Source: Hoyosella altamirensis
Lineage (GTDB): Bacteria; Actinomycetota; Actinomycetes; Mycobacteriales; Mycobacteriaceae
DNA: 58,653 nt
Assembly: GCF_014191505.1 (NCBI RefSeq)
Contig: NZ_JACHWS010000004.1
Span: forward strand, 1 to 58,653
Reading direction: 5' to 3'
Shown here: piece by piece, positions 1-9,279 of the stretch
How positions within the stretch are numbered: the stretch's first letter is position 1
Layout of the letters: each line of letters starts with the position of its first letter
Notes under the pieces: generated by a model
Seen by the model: the letters and a program-made list of their open reading frames with translations, nothing else
Told to the model about the DNA's origin: nothing
Database searches by the model: none
Program-made: the position numbers and the translations under genes

Positions 1-1
1 C

Positions 2-655
2 GTGGTTCCACAAAACATGCTGCACAAGCTGCCTGACTCGGTGTCGCTGCAACTCGGCGCTCTCGTCGAGCCGATGTCTGTCGCGTACCACGCTGCGAAG
101 CTCGGAAATGTGCGGGCCGGGGACACCGCCGTGGTGATGGGGGCCGGGCCGATCGGTATCGGTGTGTGGTTCGCGCTGAAGGGACTCGGACTCGACGACG
201 TGTATGTGGTGGAACCATCCCCGGTGCGGCGCGCGTCGATCGAAAACCTGGGCGCGAAAACCCTCGATCCGACGTCGGTGAATGTCGCGGAGTTCATCGG
301 CGACCACACTGGTGGCAGCGGCGTCGACGCCGCCTATGACGCCGCGGGTGTTCAGCCCGCAGTCGAAACGGCGCTGCAATGCATCGGCGCCCACAAACCT
401 CTGGTGAGCGTTGCCATCTACGAAAAGCCGCTGGAAACGCCGTTGCTCAACCTGGTGATGAACGAATCGCGCATTCAGGGCTCACTCTGCTACACCGGCG
501 ACGACTACCGTGCGGTCATCGACCTCATGGCGAACGGGCATTACGACACGACCGGCTGGGTCACCACCATCCCCATCGAGCAGGTAGTCGATGAGGGATT
601 CCATGCGCTGCATGCGGGCAAGAAGATGAAAGTGCTCATTGACCCATCTCTGTGA
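2..655 (+). CDS. 2,3-butanediol dehydrogenase, C-terminal part (cut by window edge)
   Basis: Zinc-type medium-chain alcohol dehydrogenase, most like (R,R)-butanediol dehydrogenase, which interconverts 2,3-butanediol and acetoin with NAD(H). The reading frame is open to the window edge, so the catalytic zinc-binding half is missing. The visible 217 residues hold the conserved LVEPMSVAYHA segment (21-31) and a Rossmann nucleotide site GAGPIG (47-52), then the C-terminal return to the catalytic domain. The substrate is inferred from family resemblance and from the acetoin genes about 10 kb downstream. A GAF regulator follows 57 bases later. An alternative is a sorbitol/threonine dehydrogenase-like enzyme. 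Confidence 0.8.
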   Translation: MVPQNMLHKLPDSVSLQLGALVEPMSVAYHAAKLGNVRAGDTAVVMGAGPIGIGVWFALKGLGLDDVYVVEPSPVRRASIENLGAKTLDPTSVNVAEFIGDHTGGSGVDAAYDAAGVQPAVETALQCIGAHKPLVSVAIYEKPLETPLLNLVMNESRIQGSLCYTGDDYRAVIDLMANGHYDTTGWVTTIPIEQVVDEGFHALHAGKKMKVLIDPSL

Positions 656-664
656 GGTCTCTCT

Positions 665-690
665 CCGAGAGTGACGTGGGTTACTCTCGG
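665..690. repeat. Inverted repeat after the butanediol dehydrogenase gene
   Basis: CCGAGAGT (665-672) and ACTCTCGG (683-690) are perfect 8-base inverted arms around a 10-base loop. They lie between the butanediol dehydrogenase stop (655) and the regulator start (713). This could be a terminator or attenuator for the first gene, or an operator for the regulator gene. There is no T-run, as is common in high-GC actinobacteria. Confidence 0.45.
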
Positions 691-712
691 TAGGGAGGAG
701 GCACAGACATCA

Positions 713-2008
713 ATGACCCAACCGCGGCCCACCGGTAACCCGTGGCTGGCGCTGCCACCGGGCGAGGACATCACACGGCTCGCCCGGGACCTGTCTGCGG
801 CGTGGCAGTCGTTCCTTGCCACGCCGAATGGCGCAGCGCCCGCGTCGGTGCGCAAGGTTGTGCGCGAGTCCTGGTTGCGCGCGAAGGAGCGCGGTATCTC
901 CCCGGAAACCGTCGACCAGACCGGGTTTCTTGTCGAGGAGGAACTCAAGGGCTACCGATCTGCGCATCCGATGGCGCTGATCCGCCCAGTGGTTCGCAAG
1001 CTCCTCGTCGAAGATGCCGCGGACAGCGAGCTGCTCGTCGCGATGACGGACGAAGCGGGCCGTTTGCTCTGGGTTGAGGGTGACCATCTCGCACGCGACC
1101 GTGCCGTCGGAATGAGCTTTGTGGAAGGCGCGGACTGGAGCGAAGAACGTGTCGGAACGAACGCGCCCGGCACAGCGCTCGCACTCGATCATTCGGTGCA
1201 GATCTTCGGTACGGAGCACTTCAATCGTTCCGTGCATGAGTGGAGCTGTTCAGCCGCGCCCGTGCATGATCCACTATCAGGCCGGATCATCGGCGCGATC
1301 GACATCACAGGCGGTCCCCGCGTCGCCGCGCCGGAAGTGCTGCAGCTCGTGAAAGCAACCGTGATGGCGGCGGAAACCGAATTGCGGCTGCATCTGCTTC
1401 GGTCGCCGCATGCCTTGACGGAGGCGGTGCCGCGGCTCGAAACGCTAGGGGCGGTCCGGCCCGTGCTGCACTTGGGTGCTGACCACAACAGGTTGTCGCA
1501 GCGGCATGCGGAGATTCTGTTGCTGCTTGCTGAGCATCCCGAAGGTCTCACGTCGCAGCGCCTCGCGGTCCTTCTTGACGAAGAGGAACTGGACGACGTC
1601 ACTGTGCGCGCCGAGCTTTCCCGGCTCCGCAAGGTTATCGGGGCAGAGCGGCTCGGTTCGCGTCCGTACCGGCTGCTCACCGAGCTTCGCACCGATGTCG
1701 CCGAAGTGCGCTCAGCTTTGGACCGCGGTGACGTCCGCGCCGCTTTGCGTGCCTATCCGGGGCCTGTCTTGCCGGAGTCTTTTGCGCCGGGCGTCGTCGA
1801 CCTGCGCGAGGAACTGCAAGTACGGATCCAGGCTGCGCTGCTGCGAGCGGGTGATACTGAGTTGCTAGCCCGATGGACATCGTCCGTGCACGGGCGAGAA
1901 GACATCGTTGCCCTCACCGCGTATCTCAGCTCTCTCGATCCGGCGGCTCCGCTGTTCTGCCAGGTCAAAGCGCGCGTCGACCGGCTCAATCGGGAGTACA
2001 GCCGCTAA
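713..2008 (+). CDS. GAF-domain transcriptional regulator (AcoR-like sensor, winged-helix C-terminus)
   Basis: Probable activator of the butanediol/acetaldehyde genes. The 431-residue protein has an AcoR-type GAF sensor (about 105-225) with the WSEERVGTNAPGTAL and HEWSCSAAPVHDP signatures. A winged-helix-like segment follows (about 262-322), then a stretch resembling the BTAD region of SARP regulators (AYPGPVLPE, about 348-354). It lacks the sigma-54 AAA+ domain of classical AcoR. ATG 713 is preferred because GGGAGGAG (693-700) precedes it; a GTG at 671 is possible. A paralogue lies at 10891-12180. The DNA-binding assignment is inference from the fold-like pattern. Confidence 0.8.
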   Translation: MTQPRPTGNPWLALPPGEDITRLARDLSAAWQSFLATPNGAAPASVRKVVRESWLRAKERGISPETVDQTGFLVEEELKGYRSAHPMALIRPVVRKLLVEDAADSELLVAMTDEAGRLLWVEGDHLARDRAVGMSFVEGADWSEERVGTNAPGTALALDHSVQIFGTEHFNRSVHEWSCSAAPVHDPLSGRIIGAIDITGGPRVAAPEVLQLVKATVMAAETELRLHLLRSPHALTEAVPRLETLGAVRPVLHLGADHNRLSQRHAEILLLLAEHPEGLTSQRLAVLLDEEELDDVTVRAELSRLRKVIGAERLGSRPYRLLTELRTDVAEVRSALDRGDVRAALRAYPGPVLPESFAPGVVDLREELQVRIQAALLRAGDTELLARWTSSVHGREDIVALTAYLSSLDPAAPLFCQVKARVDRLNREYSR

Positions 2009-2019
2009 CTCGCGATCAT

Positions 2020-2065
2020 GCAACTGTGTTGCAACGTTAGTGCGCCTAGTGTCGTGGATCACAAC
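2020..2065 (+). promoter_or_regulatory. Candidate regulator-binding/promoter element upstream of the aldehyde dehydrogenase gene
   Basis: GCAAC (2020-2024) and GCAAC (2031-2035) are direct repeats 6 bases apart, followed 20 bases later by GGATCACAAC (2056-2065). The first repeat also pairs as TGCAAC-TGT-GTTGCA (2019-2033). The same arrangement, GCAAC-N5-GCAAC-N18-GGTCACATA, precedes acoX and the acetoin reductase gene in the same orientation to transcription. It sits in the gap between the regulator stop (2008) and the ALDH start (2087). Its function is inferred from recurrence and position. Confidence 0.5.
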
Positions 2066-2086
2066 CCACAAGCACTGGAGGAGTTC

Positions 2087-3610
2087 ATGACCGAGTATTC
2101 CCGTCCCGGTTCACCTGACGCGCTGATGTCGTACCCGTCGCGGTATGACAACTGGATCGGTGGCGAATGGGTAGCGCCCGCGAAGGGCGAGTACTTCGAG
2201 AACGTCACCCCAGTGACCGGCCAGCCATTCATCGAAATTGCACGTTCCACCGCTGAGGATATTGAGAAGGCTCTCGACGCGGCGCACGCGGCCGCGCCCA
2301 AATGGGGCAAGACGCCCGTTGCTGTCCGCGCCAACATCCTCAACAAGATCGCTGACCGCATCGAGGAGAACCTCGAATCCATCGCACTCGCGGAGGCGTG
2401 GGACAACGGCAAGCCCATCCGCGAAACACTCAACGCAGACATTCCGCTCGCGATCGACCATTTCCGCTACTTTGCCGGTGCGATTCGCGCTCAGGAAGGC
2501 TCGCTGTCGGAACTGAACGATGACACCGTTGCCTACCACTTCCACGAGCCACTCGGGGTGGTCGGACAAATCATTCCGTGGAACTTCCCCATTCTCATGG
2601 CTGTCTGGAAGCTGGCTCCCGCGCTCGCTGCTGGCAACGCCATCGTCCTGAAGCCTGCGGAGCAAACCCCAGCTTCGATCATGTACCTGATCTCAATTAT
2701 CGGTGACCTGCTGCCGCCCGGTGTCCTCAACATCGTCAACGGTTTCGGTGTGGAAGCCGGGAAGCCGCTGGCATCGAGCAACCGGATCCGGAAGATCGCC
2801 TTCACCGGTGAGACCACCACCGGTCGTCTGATCATGCAGTACGCGTCGGAGAACCTGATCCCCGTGACGCTGGAACTCGGCGGAAAAAGCCCGAATATCT
2901 TCTTCTCGGATGTTCTCGCCCAGAACGACAGCTACCAGGACAAGGCGCTCGAAGGCTTCACCATGTTCGCGCTGAACCAGGGTGAAGTGTGCACCTGCCC
3001 GTCACGTGCGCTGATCCAGGAAGACATCTACGACGAGTTTCTCGAGCTCGCCGCGATACGCACCAAGGCAGTACGCCAGGGCAACCCTCTCGACACTGAC
3101 ACGATGATCGGTGCCCAGGCATCCAACGATCAGCTCGAGAAGATCCTCTCGTACATCGAGATCGGCAAGAGTGAAGGCGCACATGTTGTCACCGGCGGTG
3201 AGCGTGCGGACCTCGGTGGCGATCTGTCCGGTGGCTACTACGTGCAGCCGACGATCTTCACCGGCAACAACAAGATGCGCATCTTCCAGGAAGAGATCTT
3301 CGGGCCGGTTGTTTCGGTGACATCTTTCAAGGACTTTGATGATGCGATCCGCATCGCGAATGACACGCTGTACGGCCTGGGAGCTGGTGTGTGGTCACGG
3401 ACCGGTGACACCGCATACCGCGCGGGCCGAGAGATCCAGGCGGGGCGGGTGTGGACGAACACCTACCACCAGTACCCAGCTCACGCTGCGTTCGGTGGAT
3501 ACAAGCAGTCGGGTATCGGTCGTGAGAACCACCGGATGATGCTCGATCACTACCAGCAGACCAAGAATCTGCTGGTGAGCTACGCACCAGGCGCACAAGG
3601 CTTCTTCTGA
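2087..3610 (+). CDS. NAD-dependent aldehyde dehydrogenase (acetaldehyde dehydrogenase, ExaC/AldA type)
   Basis: Oxidises an aldehyde, probably acetaldehyde from acetoin cleavage or ethanol, to the acid with NAD. The 507-residue length is typical. Visible motifs are IPWNFP (163-168), FTGETTTGR (239-247), LELGGKSP (262-269, general base Glu263) and GEVCTC with the catalytic Cys302. ATG 2087 follows GGAGGAG at 2078-2084, although the frame stays open upstream to 2018. The stop overlaps the next start (TGATG), so it is coupled to the DUF779 gene, a standard partner of this ALDH group. The repeated GCAAC element lies just upstream. Confidence 0.93.
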   Translation: MTEYSRPGSPDALMSYPSRYDNWIGGEWVAPAKGEYFENVTPVTGQPFIEIARSTAEDIEKALDAAHAAAPKWGKTPVAVRANILNKIADRIEENLESIALAEAWDNGKPIRETLNADIPLAIDHFRYFAGAIRAQEGSLSELNDDTVAYHFHEPLGVVGQIIPWNFPILMAVWKLAPALAAGNAIVLKPAEQTPASIMYLISIIGDLLPPGVLNIVNGFGVEAGKPLASSNRIRKIAFTGETTTGRLIMQYASENLIPVTLELGGKSPNIFFSDVLAQNDSYQDKALEGFTMFALNQGEVCTCPSRALIQEDIYDEFLELAAIRTKAVRQGNPLDTDTMIGAQASNDQLEKILSYIEIGKSEGAHVVTGGERADLGGDLSGGYYVQPTIFTGNNKMRIFQEEIFGPVVSVTSFKDFDDAIRIANDTLYGLGAGVWSRTGDTAYRAGREIQAGRVWTNTYHQYPAHAAFGGYKQSGIGRENHRMMLDHYQQTKNLLVSYAPGAQGFF

Positions 3611-4092
3611 TGCACCGTGTGGTGATGACCGTGGCGGCTCGCGATCTGCTTAAGCAGCTCGCTGGCCGCCACGGCCCGTTGATGCTCCATCAATCTGGCG
3701 GCTGTTGTGATGGCTCAGCACCGATGTGCTACCCACTGGGCGACTTCATCGTTGGCGAGCGCGACGTCCTCCTCGGCGTGCTTGAACTCGGCGACGGAAG
3801 TGTTCCGGTCTGGATATCGGGCTCCCAGTTCGAAACCTGGAAGCACACCCAGCTCGTGCTTGACGTGGTGCCGGGCCGGGGGTCGGGATTCAGTCTGGAG
3901 TCGCCCGAAGGCGTGCGATTCCTGAGCAGGGGACGCGCGTTCGAGGCGGACGAGTTGTCGGCGCTCGCTGCGGAACAGGTGATTGATGGCGCTGGCTGGA
4001 AAACCGGCGTGCGGCCGGAGCCAGCGGAGGCCGGGCAGGTAGTTGTCGATGTCGCCGACGCTTGTCCGGCCCCTGGGCTGCGTGATTTGTAG
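3610..4092 (+). CDS. DUF779 domain-containing protein
   Basis: A 160-residue protein of the DUF779 family, usually encoded directly after ExaC-type aldehyde dehydrogenases. Its biochemical role is not established. The hallmark is the cysteine-rich stretch HQSGGCCDGSAPMC (27-40), which suggests metal binding or thiol chemistry, perhaps ALDH maturation or protection. No signal peptide or membrane segment is seen, so it is probably cytosolic. The ATG shares one base with the ALDH stop, so translation is probably coupled. A strong hairpin follows the stop. Confidence 0.85.
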   Translation: MHRVVMTVAARDLLKQLAGRHGPLMLHQSGGCCDGSAPMCYPLGDFIVGERDVLLGVLELGDGSVPVWISGSQFETWKHTQLVLDVVPGRGSGFSLESPEGVRFLSRGRAFEADELSALAAEQVIDGAGWKTGVRPEPAEAGQVVVDVADACPAPGLRDL

Positions 4093-4105
4093 CACGTGTG
4101 CTCGG

Positions 4106-4150
4106 ATCGTGAAGGATCTTCCCTCTCACGGAGGGTAAGTCCTTCACGAT
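4106..4150. terminator. Bidirectional terminator hairpin
   Basis: Perfect 11-base arms ATCGTGAAGGA (4106-4116) and TCCTTCACGAT (4140-4150) enclose a second stem, CCCTC (4121-4125) with GAGGG (4131-4135). The hairpin lies between the convergent DUF779 and methyltransferase genes, so it can end both transcripts. There is no T-tract. Confidence 0.85.
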
Positions 4151-4165
4151 CTGGCGGTAGTCGGG

Positions 4166-4783
4166 TCAGCGCGCCACGGCGGTTCCCAAGGAGAGCGCAC
4201 CCATCGCTTTCGGTGCACCATTCTCGTAGAACTGGTCGAGTTCGTCGACGCTGAACCCAGCTTCCTGCACCAGACTGACTATCTGACGGTTGAGATTGCA
4301 TCCACCGAAGAGGCGCTGCTGCATGGGGTTCAGCCGGTGCTGCCACCGCTGCACGTTCTCGTCCGGGGCGAGTCCATGTTCCACGAAGTGCAGCCGCCCG
4401 CCGGGTTTCAGCACCCGGCGCACTTCTTTGAGCGCGGTCACCGGGTCGGGAATGGTGCACAGCGTCCACGTCGTCAATGCCGAATCGAAGCTGTCATCGT
4501 CGAGTGGGAGCGACTGGCCGTCCAGTCCGGAGCGTCTGATTGGTACCGGTGAGCTTTGCACCCGCTTCTGGGCCAGCTTCCACGCAACGTCTGCCGGTTC
4601 GATCGCGGCGACACTGTTGACCGACGCTGGGTAAAACGGAATGTTAAGTCCTGACCCGAACCCGATTTCGACGACATCGCCGGCAAGGCCAGCACAGACC
4701 CGACGGCGCTGCGGATCGCCCATTTTCATTCCGCAGGCGAAGTTGATTATCCGTGGCACGACATGGTCGCCGTAGAACCCCAT
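4166..4783 (-). CDS. Class I SAM-dependent methyltransferase
   Basis: A 205-residue small-molecule-type methyltransferase of the UbiE-like Methyltransf_11 group. Motif I is VVEIGFGSGLN (37-47), followed by the acidic post-motif IEPAD (61-65). The later VRRVLKPGGRLHFVEHG stretch is a typical motif III region. No substrate-specific feature is visible, so the target is unknown. It is transcribed alone, divergent from the SDR operon and convergent with DUF779 across the hairpin at 4106-4150. Confidence 0.85.
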   Translation of the reverse strand: MGFYGDHVVPRIINFACGMKMGDPQRRRVCAGLAGDVVEIGFGSGLNIPFYPASVNSVAAIEPADVAWKLAQKRVQSSPVPIRRSGLDGQSLPLDDDSFDSALTTWTLCTIPDPVTALKEVRRVLKPGGRLHFVEHGLAPDENVQRWQHRLNPMQQRLFGGCNLNRQIVSLVQEAGFSVDELDQFYENGAPKAMGALSLGTAVAR

Positions 4784-4834
4784 CGCTGACTCCTTAGAGA
4801 AGTGCTTTAGGGACAGCTTAGCCGTCTAGTCTTT

Positions 4835-4853
4835 CTAACTTAGCGATCGTTAG
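4835..4853. promoter_or_regulatory. Candidate TetR operator in the divergent promoter region
   Basis: CTAAC (4835-4839) and GTTAG (4849-4853) form an inverted repeat with a 9-base spacer in the 110-base gap between the methyltransferase and SDR genes. TAGATAACG follows directly. The TetR gene in the operon (5652-6269) is the likely binder. This is inference; the arms are short. Confidence 0.35.
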
Positions 4854-4893
4854 ATAACGTGAGTATGTCTAGCCAACCTAAAGGAGCAGTCAT

Positions 4894-5655
4894 ATGGAAC
4901 CCAGCAGCACTGTCGCACTCGTAACTGGCGGAGCGTCCGGCCTCGGTTTGGCAACTGTGCGCGAACTCCACAGCAAGGGGGCCAAAGTTGTCATCGTCGA
5001 CTTGCCCTCATCCGACGGCGCGACGATCGCGAAGGAACTGGGTGACGGCGCAGTTTTCGCAGCGGCCGACGTGACCAGTGAAACGGAGGTGGCCGCAGCA
5101 ATCAGTGAAGCGGATACGCTGGGCGATCTGCGGGTGGTCGTGAACTGCGCGGGAATCGGTAACGCCATCAAAACCGTGGGGAAGTCGGGTGCCTTTCCGC
5201 TGGCCGACTTCACGAAGGTGCTTAATGTCAACCTGGTCGGAACGTTCAACGTAATTCGGCTGACTGCTGAGCGAATGGCCAAATCCGAGCCGATTGGGGA
5301 AGAGCGCGGCGTCATCATCAACACCGCGTCAGTCGCGGCGTTCGACGGTCAGGTGGGCCAGGCCGCTTACTCTGCCTCCAAAGGTGGCATCGTAGGTATG
5401 ACACTGCCGATCGCTCGCGATCTTGCCAGCCTAAAGATCCGCGTCGTCACGATCGCCCCTGGGCTGTTCCACACACCCCTGTTCGCCTCACTCCCCGAAG
5501 AAGCGATCAACTCCCTTGGTGCTCAGGTTCCGCACCCATCGCGTCTGGGAGACCCGGTCGAGTACGGCGCACTCGCGCGTCACATTGTGGAGAATCCGAT
5601 GCTCAACGGCGAGACCATTCGCCTTGATGGCGCTATCCGCATGGCTCCCCGTTGA
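4894..5655 (+). CDS. SDR-family 3-hydroxyacyl-CoA dehydrogenase (HSD10/FabG-like)
   Basis: Short-chain dehydrogenase of 253 residues resembling type II 3-hydroxyacyl-CoA (or 2-methyl-3-hydroxybutyryl-CoA) dehydrogenases. It would oxidise a 3-hydroxyacyl-CoA with [11 protein letters not shown] (11-18) binds the cofactor, NCAG is at 84-87, and the catalytic residues are Ser146, Tyr159 and Lys163. ATG 4894 follows AAAGGAGC. It heads an operon with TetR, a second SDR, an acyl-CoA dehydrogenase and an APH-like kinase, and its stop overlaps the TetR start, which supports an acyl-CoA role. Confidence 0.85.
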   Translation: MEPSSTVALVTGGASGLGLATVRELHSKGAKVVIVDLPSSDGATIAKELGDGAVFAAADVTSETEVAAAISEADTLGDLRVVVNCAGIGNAIKTVGKSGAFPLADFTKVLNVNLVGTFNVIRLTAERMAKSEPIGEERGVIINTASVAAFDGQVGQAAYSASKGGIVGMTLPIARDLASLKIRVVTIAPGLFHTPLFASLPEEAINSLGAQVPHPSRLGDPVEYGALARHIVENPMLNGETIRLDGAIRMAPR

Positions 5656-6269
5656 CAACGAAACAGGAACGGGACTGGCGAACCTACGCGCCACTCGAAC
5701 TGAGCCCGATCCTGGCAGCTGCTGCCGACGCGTTCTACGAGCACGGTTTCCATGGAACGACGGTTCGCGACCTGGCTCGCCGCGTCGGTCTGACAGTGCC
5801 CTCCATCTACTACCACCACGAAAGCAAGGAAGGCGTCTTTGTGGCCTTGCTTGAACTCGCCACAGGCGAAGTGGCGTGGCGAGTCCGGGCAGCGTCTGAT
5901 GCGGGCGGCGCGGACGTGCGGCAGCAGTTCATCAACGTGGTGGAAACTGTTGTGCTCCACATGGCGCACCGCACCCGCCTGGCCGCACTCGATCAGGAAC
6001 TGCGGCACCTGTCGCCGGACAACCGGAAACGGTACGCGGCCCGGCGGAAGGAAGTCGAGAACCTGGTGACGAAGATCGTCGAAAAGGGCGTTCTCGAAAA
6101 GGTATTCACCACCGGCCTGGCCGCGGAAACTGCGAGGGCAATCCTCGGTATGTGTCAGTCAATTGGTCGCTGGTACAACCCCGATGGCCCGCTGAGCCCG
6201 ACAGAACTGGCAGAACAGTATGTCGAAATCGCGCTGATGACCGTCGGCGCTCGCGAAAAAGGTGTCTGA
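5652..6269 (+). CDS. TetR-family transcriptional regulator
   Basis: A 205-residue repressor with an N-terminal helix-turn-helix ([20 protein letters not shown], about 36-55) and a divergent ligand-binding C-terminus. It begins at TTG 5652, overlapping the SDR stop by four bases, and ends inside the start of the next SDR, so it is translationally embedded in the operon. It probably senses an acyl-CoA intermediate and controls its own operon through the palindrome near 4844. Ligand and operator are inferred from context. Confidence 0.9.
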   Translation: MTTKQERDWRTYAPLELSPILAAAADAFYEHGFHGTTVRDLARRVGLTVPSIYYHHESKEGVFVALLELATGEVAWRVRAASDAGGADVRQQFINVVETVVLHMAHRTRLAALDQELRHLSPDNRKRYAARRKEVENLVTKIVEKGVLEKVFTTGLAAETARAILGMCQSIGRWYNPDGPLSPTELAEQYVEIALMTVGAREKGV

Positions 6270-7011
6270 ATTGACTCAACGAACGGCGCTTATTACGGGC
6301 GCTTCACGCGGCATAGGAGCCGCGATCGCGCAGAAACTCGCGGAAGAAGGCTACAGACTTACGCTTTCGGCCCGGCGGGAGCCGGGCCTACGCGACACCG
6401 CCGAGCGCCTGCGCGACCAGACGGGAGCTGAAATCCATACCGTCGCCGCGAACATGGCTGTCGAGGACGATGTTCGCGCTCTGCTGGCCTCGCATGCGGC
6501 ACAGTTCGGCCAACTTGATGTGCTTGTACTGAATGCTGGCGTCGGAACGCTAGGTTTAGTGGCGGACCTGCCGACGAAAATGTTTGACCTTGCGATCAAC
6601 GTGAATTTGCGGGCACAGTTCATCCTCATTCAGGAGGCACTGCCGCTACTGCGAAAAACCGCGGCGAGCGCACCCGATCGCGGCGCGAAGATCATCGCGC
6701 TCGCGTCGATCACCGGCGTCGCCTCCGAGGCTCAGCTCAGCGCCTACGGTGCAAGCAAAGCGGCGCTGATATCCCTCTGCGAAACGGTGACTCTGGAGGA
6801 GTCGGTAAACGGTGTGACGGCCAGCGCCATATCGCCGGGATACGTGGATACCGATATGGCCCAGTGGAAGCATGATGCAGTCGCGCCGTCGGAGATGCTC
6901 GCCGCAAATGATGTCGCGGAACTAGCTGCCGCGATTTCGCGCTTGTCCGTCAACGCTGTCGTCCCCAACATCGTCGTCTCTCGCCGCGGTGCACAGATCT
7001 GGCGCGCGTGA
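6262..7011 (+). CDS. SDR-family oxidoreductase
   Basis: A 249-residue short-chain dehydrogenase. TGASRGIG (12-19) is the nucleotide site, NAG is at 91-93, and the catalytic set is Ser149, Tyr162 and Lys166. It starts at GTG 6262, overlapping the TetR gene by eight bases. As the second SDR of this operon it may act on a different hydroxyacyl or ketone step from the first. The substrate cannot be read from sequence. It differs clearly from the upstream SDR, so a recent tandem copy is unlikely. Confidence 0.85.
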   Translation: MSELTQRTALITGASRGIGAAIAQKLAEEGYRLTLSARREPGLRDTAERLRDQTGAEIHTVAANMAVEDDVRALLASHAAQFGQLDVLVLNAGVGTLGLVADLPTKMFDLAINVNLRAQFILIQEALPLLRKTAASAPDRGAKIIALASITGVASEAQLSAYGASKAALISLCETVTLEESVNGVTASAISPGYVDTDMAQWKHDAVAPSEMLAANDVAELAAAISRLSVNAVVPNIVVSRRGAQIWRA

Positions 7012-7036
7012 CCATGCCGCTATTCAAGGAACCGAA

Positions 7037-8239
7037 ATGACTCTGAACCTGAATCACAGCCCTGAAGTGAACGAACTCGTCCAGCGAACGGATACGTTCA
7101 TCCGTGACGTGGTGATCAAGGCTGAAGAGGCCACGAAAAGCGTCCTGAACGGCGCAAAGGGAGAAGCGGTGCGCTTCGAACTTCAGCAGGCAGCCAAGGA
7201 TGCGGGCGTCTTCGCCCCCCACGTGGGTGTTGAGTATGGCGGGAAGGGCCTCGATATGTGTGCCCGCGCACCAGTTTTCGAGGCGGCTGGATACTCGCTG
7301 CTCGGCCCGCTCGCGCTGAACATCGCCGCACCCGACGAGGGCAACATGCACATGCTCGAACGTATCGCCAGTGAGGAGCAGCAGGAAAAATACCTGAAGC
7401 CGCTGGCAGCCGGTGAGATCCGTTCGTGTTTCGCGATGACAGAGCCCGCGCCTGGTGCGGGGTCTGACCCTGGTGCGTTGCGCACCACTGCCGAGAAGGT
7501 GGCTGGCGGCTGGCGCATCAACGGTCGCAAGTGGTTCATTACCGGCGCTGACGGTGCGGCGTACGCGATCTGCATGGCCCGCACCTCGGGGGAGCCTGGC
7601 GGCCGCGGTGGCGCGACGATGTTTCTTGTTGACGCTGACAATCCCGGCATGTCGATCACCAGGCACATTGAGACCCTGGATGAGACGCTCTACGGTGGGC
7701 ATTGCGAGATTGATTTCAGCAACTGCGAGGTCCCTGATAGCGCCGTGCTTGGCGAGGTGGATCGGGGTTTCGAGTACGCCCAGGTGCGGCTCGGTCCGGC
7801 CCGGATGACCCATTGCATGCGGTGGCTCGGAATTGCTAAGCGCGCACAGGATATCGCGCTCAGTCGCGTCAACGAGCGGCAAGTCTTTGGGTCCCGACTC
7901 GCGGATCTGGGCATGGCGCAAAAGATGATCGCGGACAACGAAATTGATATTGCCGCCGCGCGAGCGCTGATTCTGCATGCGTGCTGGGAACTCGACCAGG
8001 AGATAGCCGGAACGAGTTCCGTGTCGATAGCGAAAACTTTTGTGGCCGAGGCGGTATGGCGGGTTGTCGACAACAGCCTGCAGTTGTGTGGCTCGCTCGG
8101 AGTGTCCGGCGACATCCTGCTGTCACGCTTCCTGCGCGAAGTCCGTCCCTTCCGCATTTACGACGGCCCCTCAGAGACGCACCGCTGGGCGATCGCGAAG
8201 CGTGCTGCGAAGGCGGCCAGGCAAGGCGGTGAGTCATGA
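7037..8239 (+). CDS. Acyl-CoA dehydrogenase family protein (ACAD10/11-like)
   Basis: FAD-dependent acyl-CoA dehydrogenase fold, 400 residues. The C-terminal YDGPSETHRWAIAKRAAK carries the DGP-E-H pattern typical of the ACAD10/11 group, with Asp where classical enzymes have the catalytic Glu. In that group (mammalian ACAD10/11, bacterial LvaC) the enzyme acts with an APH-like kinase to remove a phosphorylated 4-hydroxyl from 4-hydroxyacyl-CoA. ATG 7037 with AAGGA at 7026-7030 is preferred over an upstream in-frame start at 6989. The stop overlaps the kinase gene start. Confidence 0.88.
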   Translation: MTLNLNHSPEVNELVQRTDTFIRDVVIKAEEATKSVLNGAKGEAVRFELQQAAKDAGVFAPHVGVEYGGKGLDMCARAPVFEAAGYSLLGPLALNIAAPDEGNMHMLERIASEEQQEKYLKPLAAGEIRSCFAMTEPAPGAGSDPGALRTTAEKVAGGWRINGRKWFITGADGAAYAICMARTSGEPGGRGGATMFLVDADNPGMSITRHIETLDETLYGGHCEIDFSNCEVPDSAVLGEVDRGFEYAQVRLGPARMTHCMRWLGIAKRAQDIALSRVNERQVFGSRLADLGMAQKMIADNEIDIAAARALILHACWELDQEIAGTSSVSIAKTFVAEAVWRVVDNSLQLCGSLGVSGDILLSRFLREVRPFRIYDGPSETHRWAIAKRAAKAARQGGES

Positions 8240-9243
8240 CTGATCCTGTAGGTCTGCACGTTGACTCGTTGCGCCGCTACCTGCGTGCCGCCATCCCCGA
8301 TGCACCTGAGGTTGATAGCGCGGAGTTGCTCTCCGGCGGCCGTTCAAACCTGACGTATGCGCTCACCGCTGGTGATCAGCGGTGGGTGCTCCGGCGACCA
8401 CCTCTCGGGGGCCTCACACCCTCCGCGCATGACATGAGCCGAGAATATCGAGTGGTCGAGGCCTTGCAAGACAGCGGCGTCCCTGTCGCGCGCACAATTG
8501 TGCTCTGTGAGGACAGCAGTGTTATCGGTGTCCCGTTTGCGGTCGCTTCCTTTGTGGAAGGCACCGTGATCCGAAGCGAATCGGATTTGAAGACTCTGTC
8601 CGACATCGATATTCAGGCCGTTTCGGATGCGTTGATGGGAACCCTCGCGACGTTGCACGCTGTGCCATACGAGCGGGTAGGGCTCGGTGAGTTCGGCCGT
8701 CCCGAGGGCTACCTGGGACGACAGGTGCGGCGCTGGCGCGACCAGTGGCAGCGGGTCGCGACGCGGGAACTCAATGACATCGAGACCCTGCACACCAAGC
8801 TGGCAGATCGGGTGCCGCGCGAGTCGGGCGCATCAATCGTGCACGGTGACTTCCGGATCGACAACGCGATTCTCGGTGACCCCGGTGACATACGCGCGGT
8901 CGTCGATTGGGAAATGGCCACTCTCGGTGACCCGCTCGCCGACCTTGGGCTTGCCCTCGTTTATCGCGACACCGCGTTCGCACATGTGCTCGCTGATGCA
9001 GCGGCATCCACAAGTGCCCGAATGCCCTCTGCTGATGCGCAGGCTCAGCGTTACGCGCAGGTGTCCGGCCGGGACCTCAGTAACCTCGACTTCTACCTTG
9101 CGCTGGGATACTTCAAGATCGCGGTGATCGCGGAAGGTATCCACGCGCGGTATGTCGCGGGGCAAACCGTCGGAGACGGGTACGAACGAGTCGGTGGGGC
9201 AGTGGCTGAACTCGCCGCGGCTGGGCTGAGAGTGCTGAGCTAG
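8236..9243 (+). CDS. APH-like phosphotransferase (ACAD10/11 kinase-domain or LvaA type)
   Basis: Aminoglycoside-phosphotransferase-fold kinase of 335 residues. The ATP-binding lobe has SGGRSNLTY (33-41) and VLRRPP (51-56). The catalytic loop is HGDFRIDN (203-210, Asp205, Asn210), and the metal-binding region is VDWEMATLGDPLADL (223-237, Asp224). Its partner is the ACAD10/11-like gene just upstream, with a four-base ATGA overlap. Together they mirror the fused human kinase-dehydrogenase proteins and bacterial LvaA/LvaC, so the likely role is phosphorylating a 4-hydroxyacyl-CoA. Antibiotic resistance is unlikely given this context. Confidence 0.85.
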   Translation: MTDPVGLHVDSLRRYLRAAIPDAPEVDSAELLSGGRSNLTYALTAGDQRWVLRRPPLGGLTPSAHDMSREYRVVEALQDSGVPVARTIVLCEDSSVIGVPFAVASFVEGTVIRSESDLKTLSDIDIQAVSDALMGTLATLHAVPYERVGLGEFGRPEGYLGRQVRRWRDQWQRVATRELNDIETLHTKLADRVPRESGASIVHGDFRIDNAILGDPGDIRAVVDWEMATLGDPLADLGLALVYRDTAFAHVLADAAASTSARMPSADAQAQRYAQVSGRDLSNLDFYLALGYFKIAVIAEGIHARYVAGQTVGDGYERVGGAVAELAAAGLRVLS

Positions 9244-9279
9244 CCGCACAGGCTGTTCTGCATCGGTACCGCGAATTGA

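Noticed and set aside
6950-7978. 342-residue minus-strand frame
   Set aside because: It is antisense to the acyl-CoA dehydrogenase gene, which has strong family features.
8236-9243. Aminoglycoside resistance kinase
   Set aside because: The fold fits, but pairing with an ACAD10/11-like gene argues for acyl-CoA metabolism.
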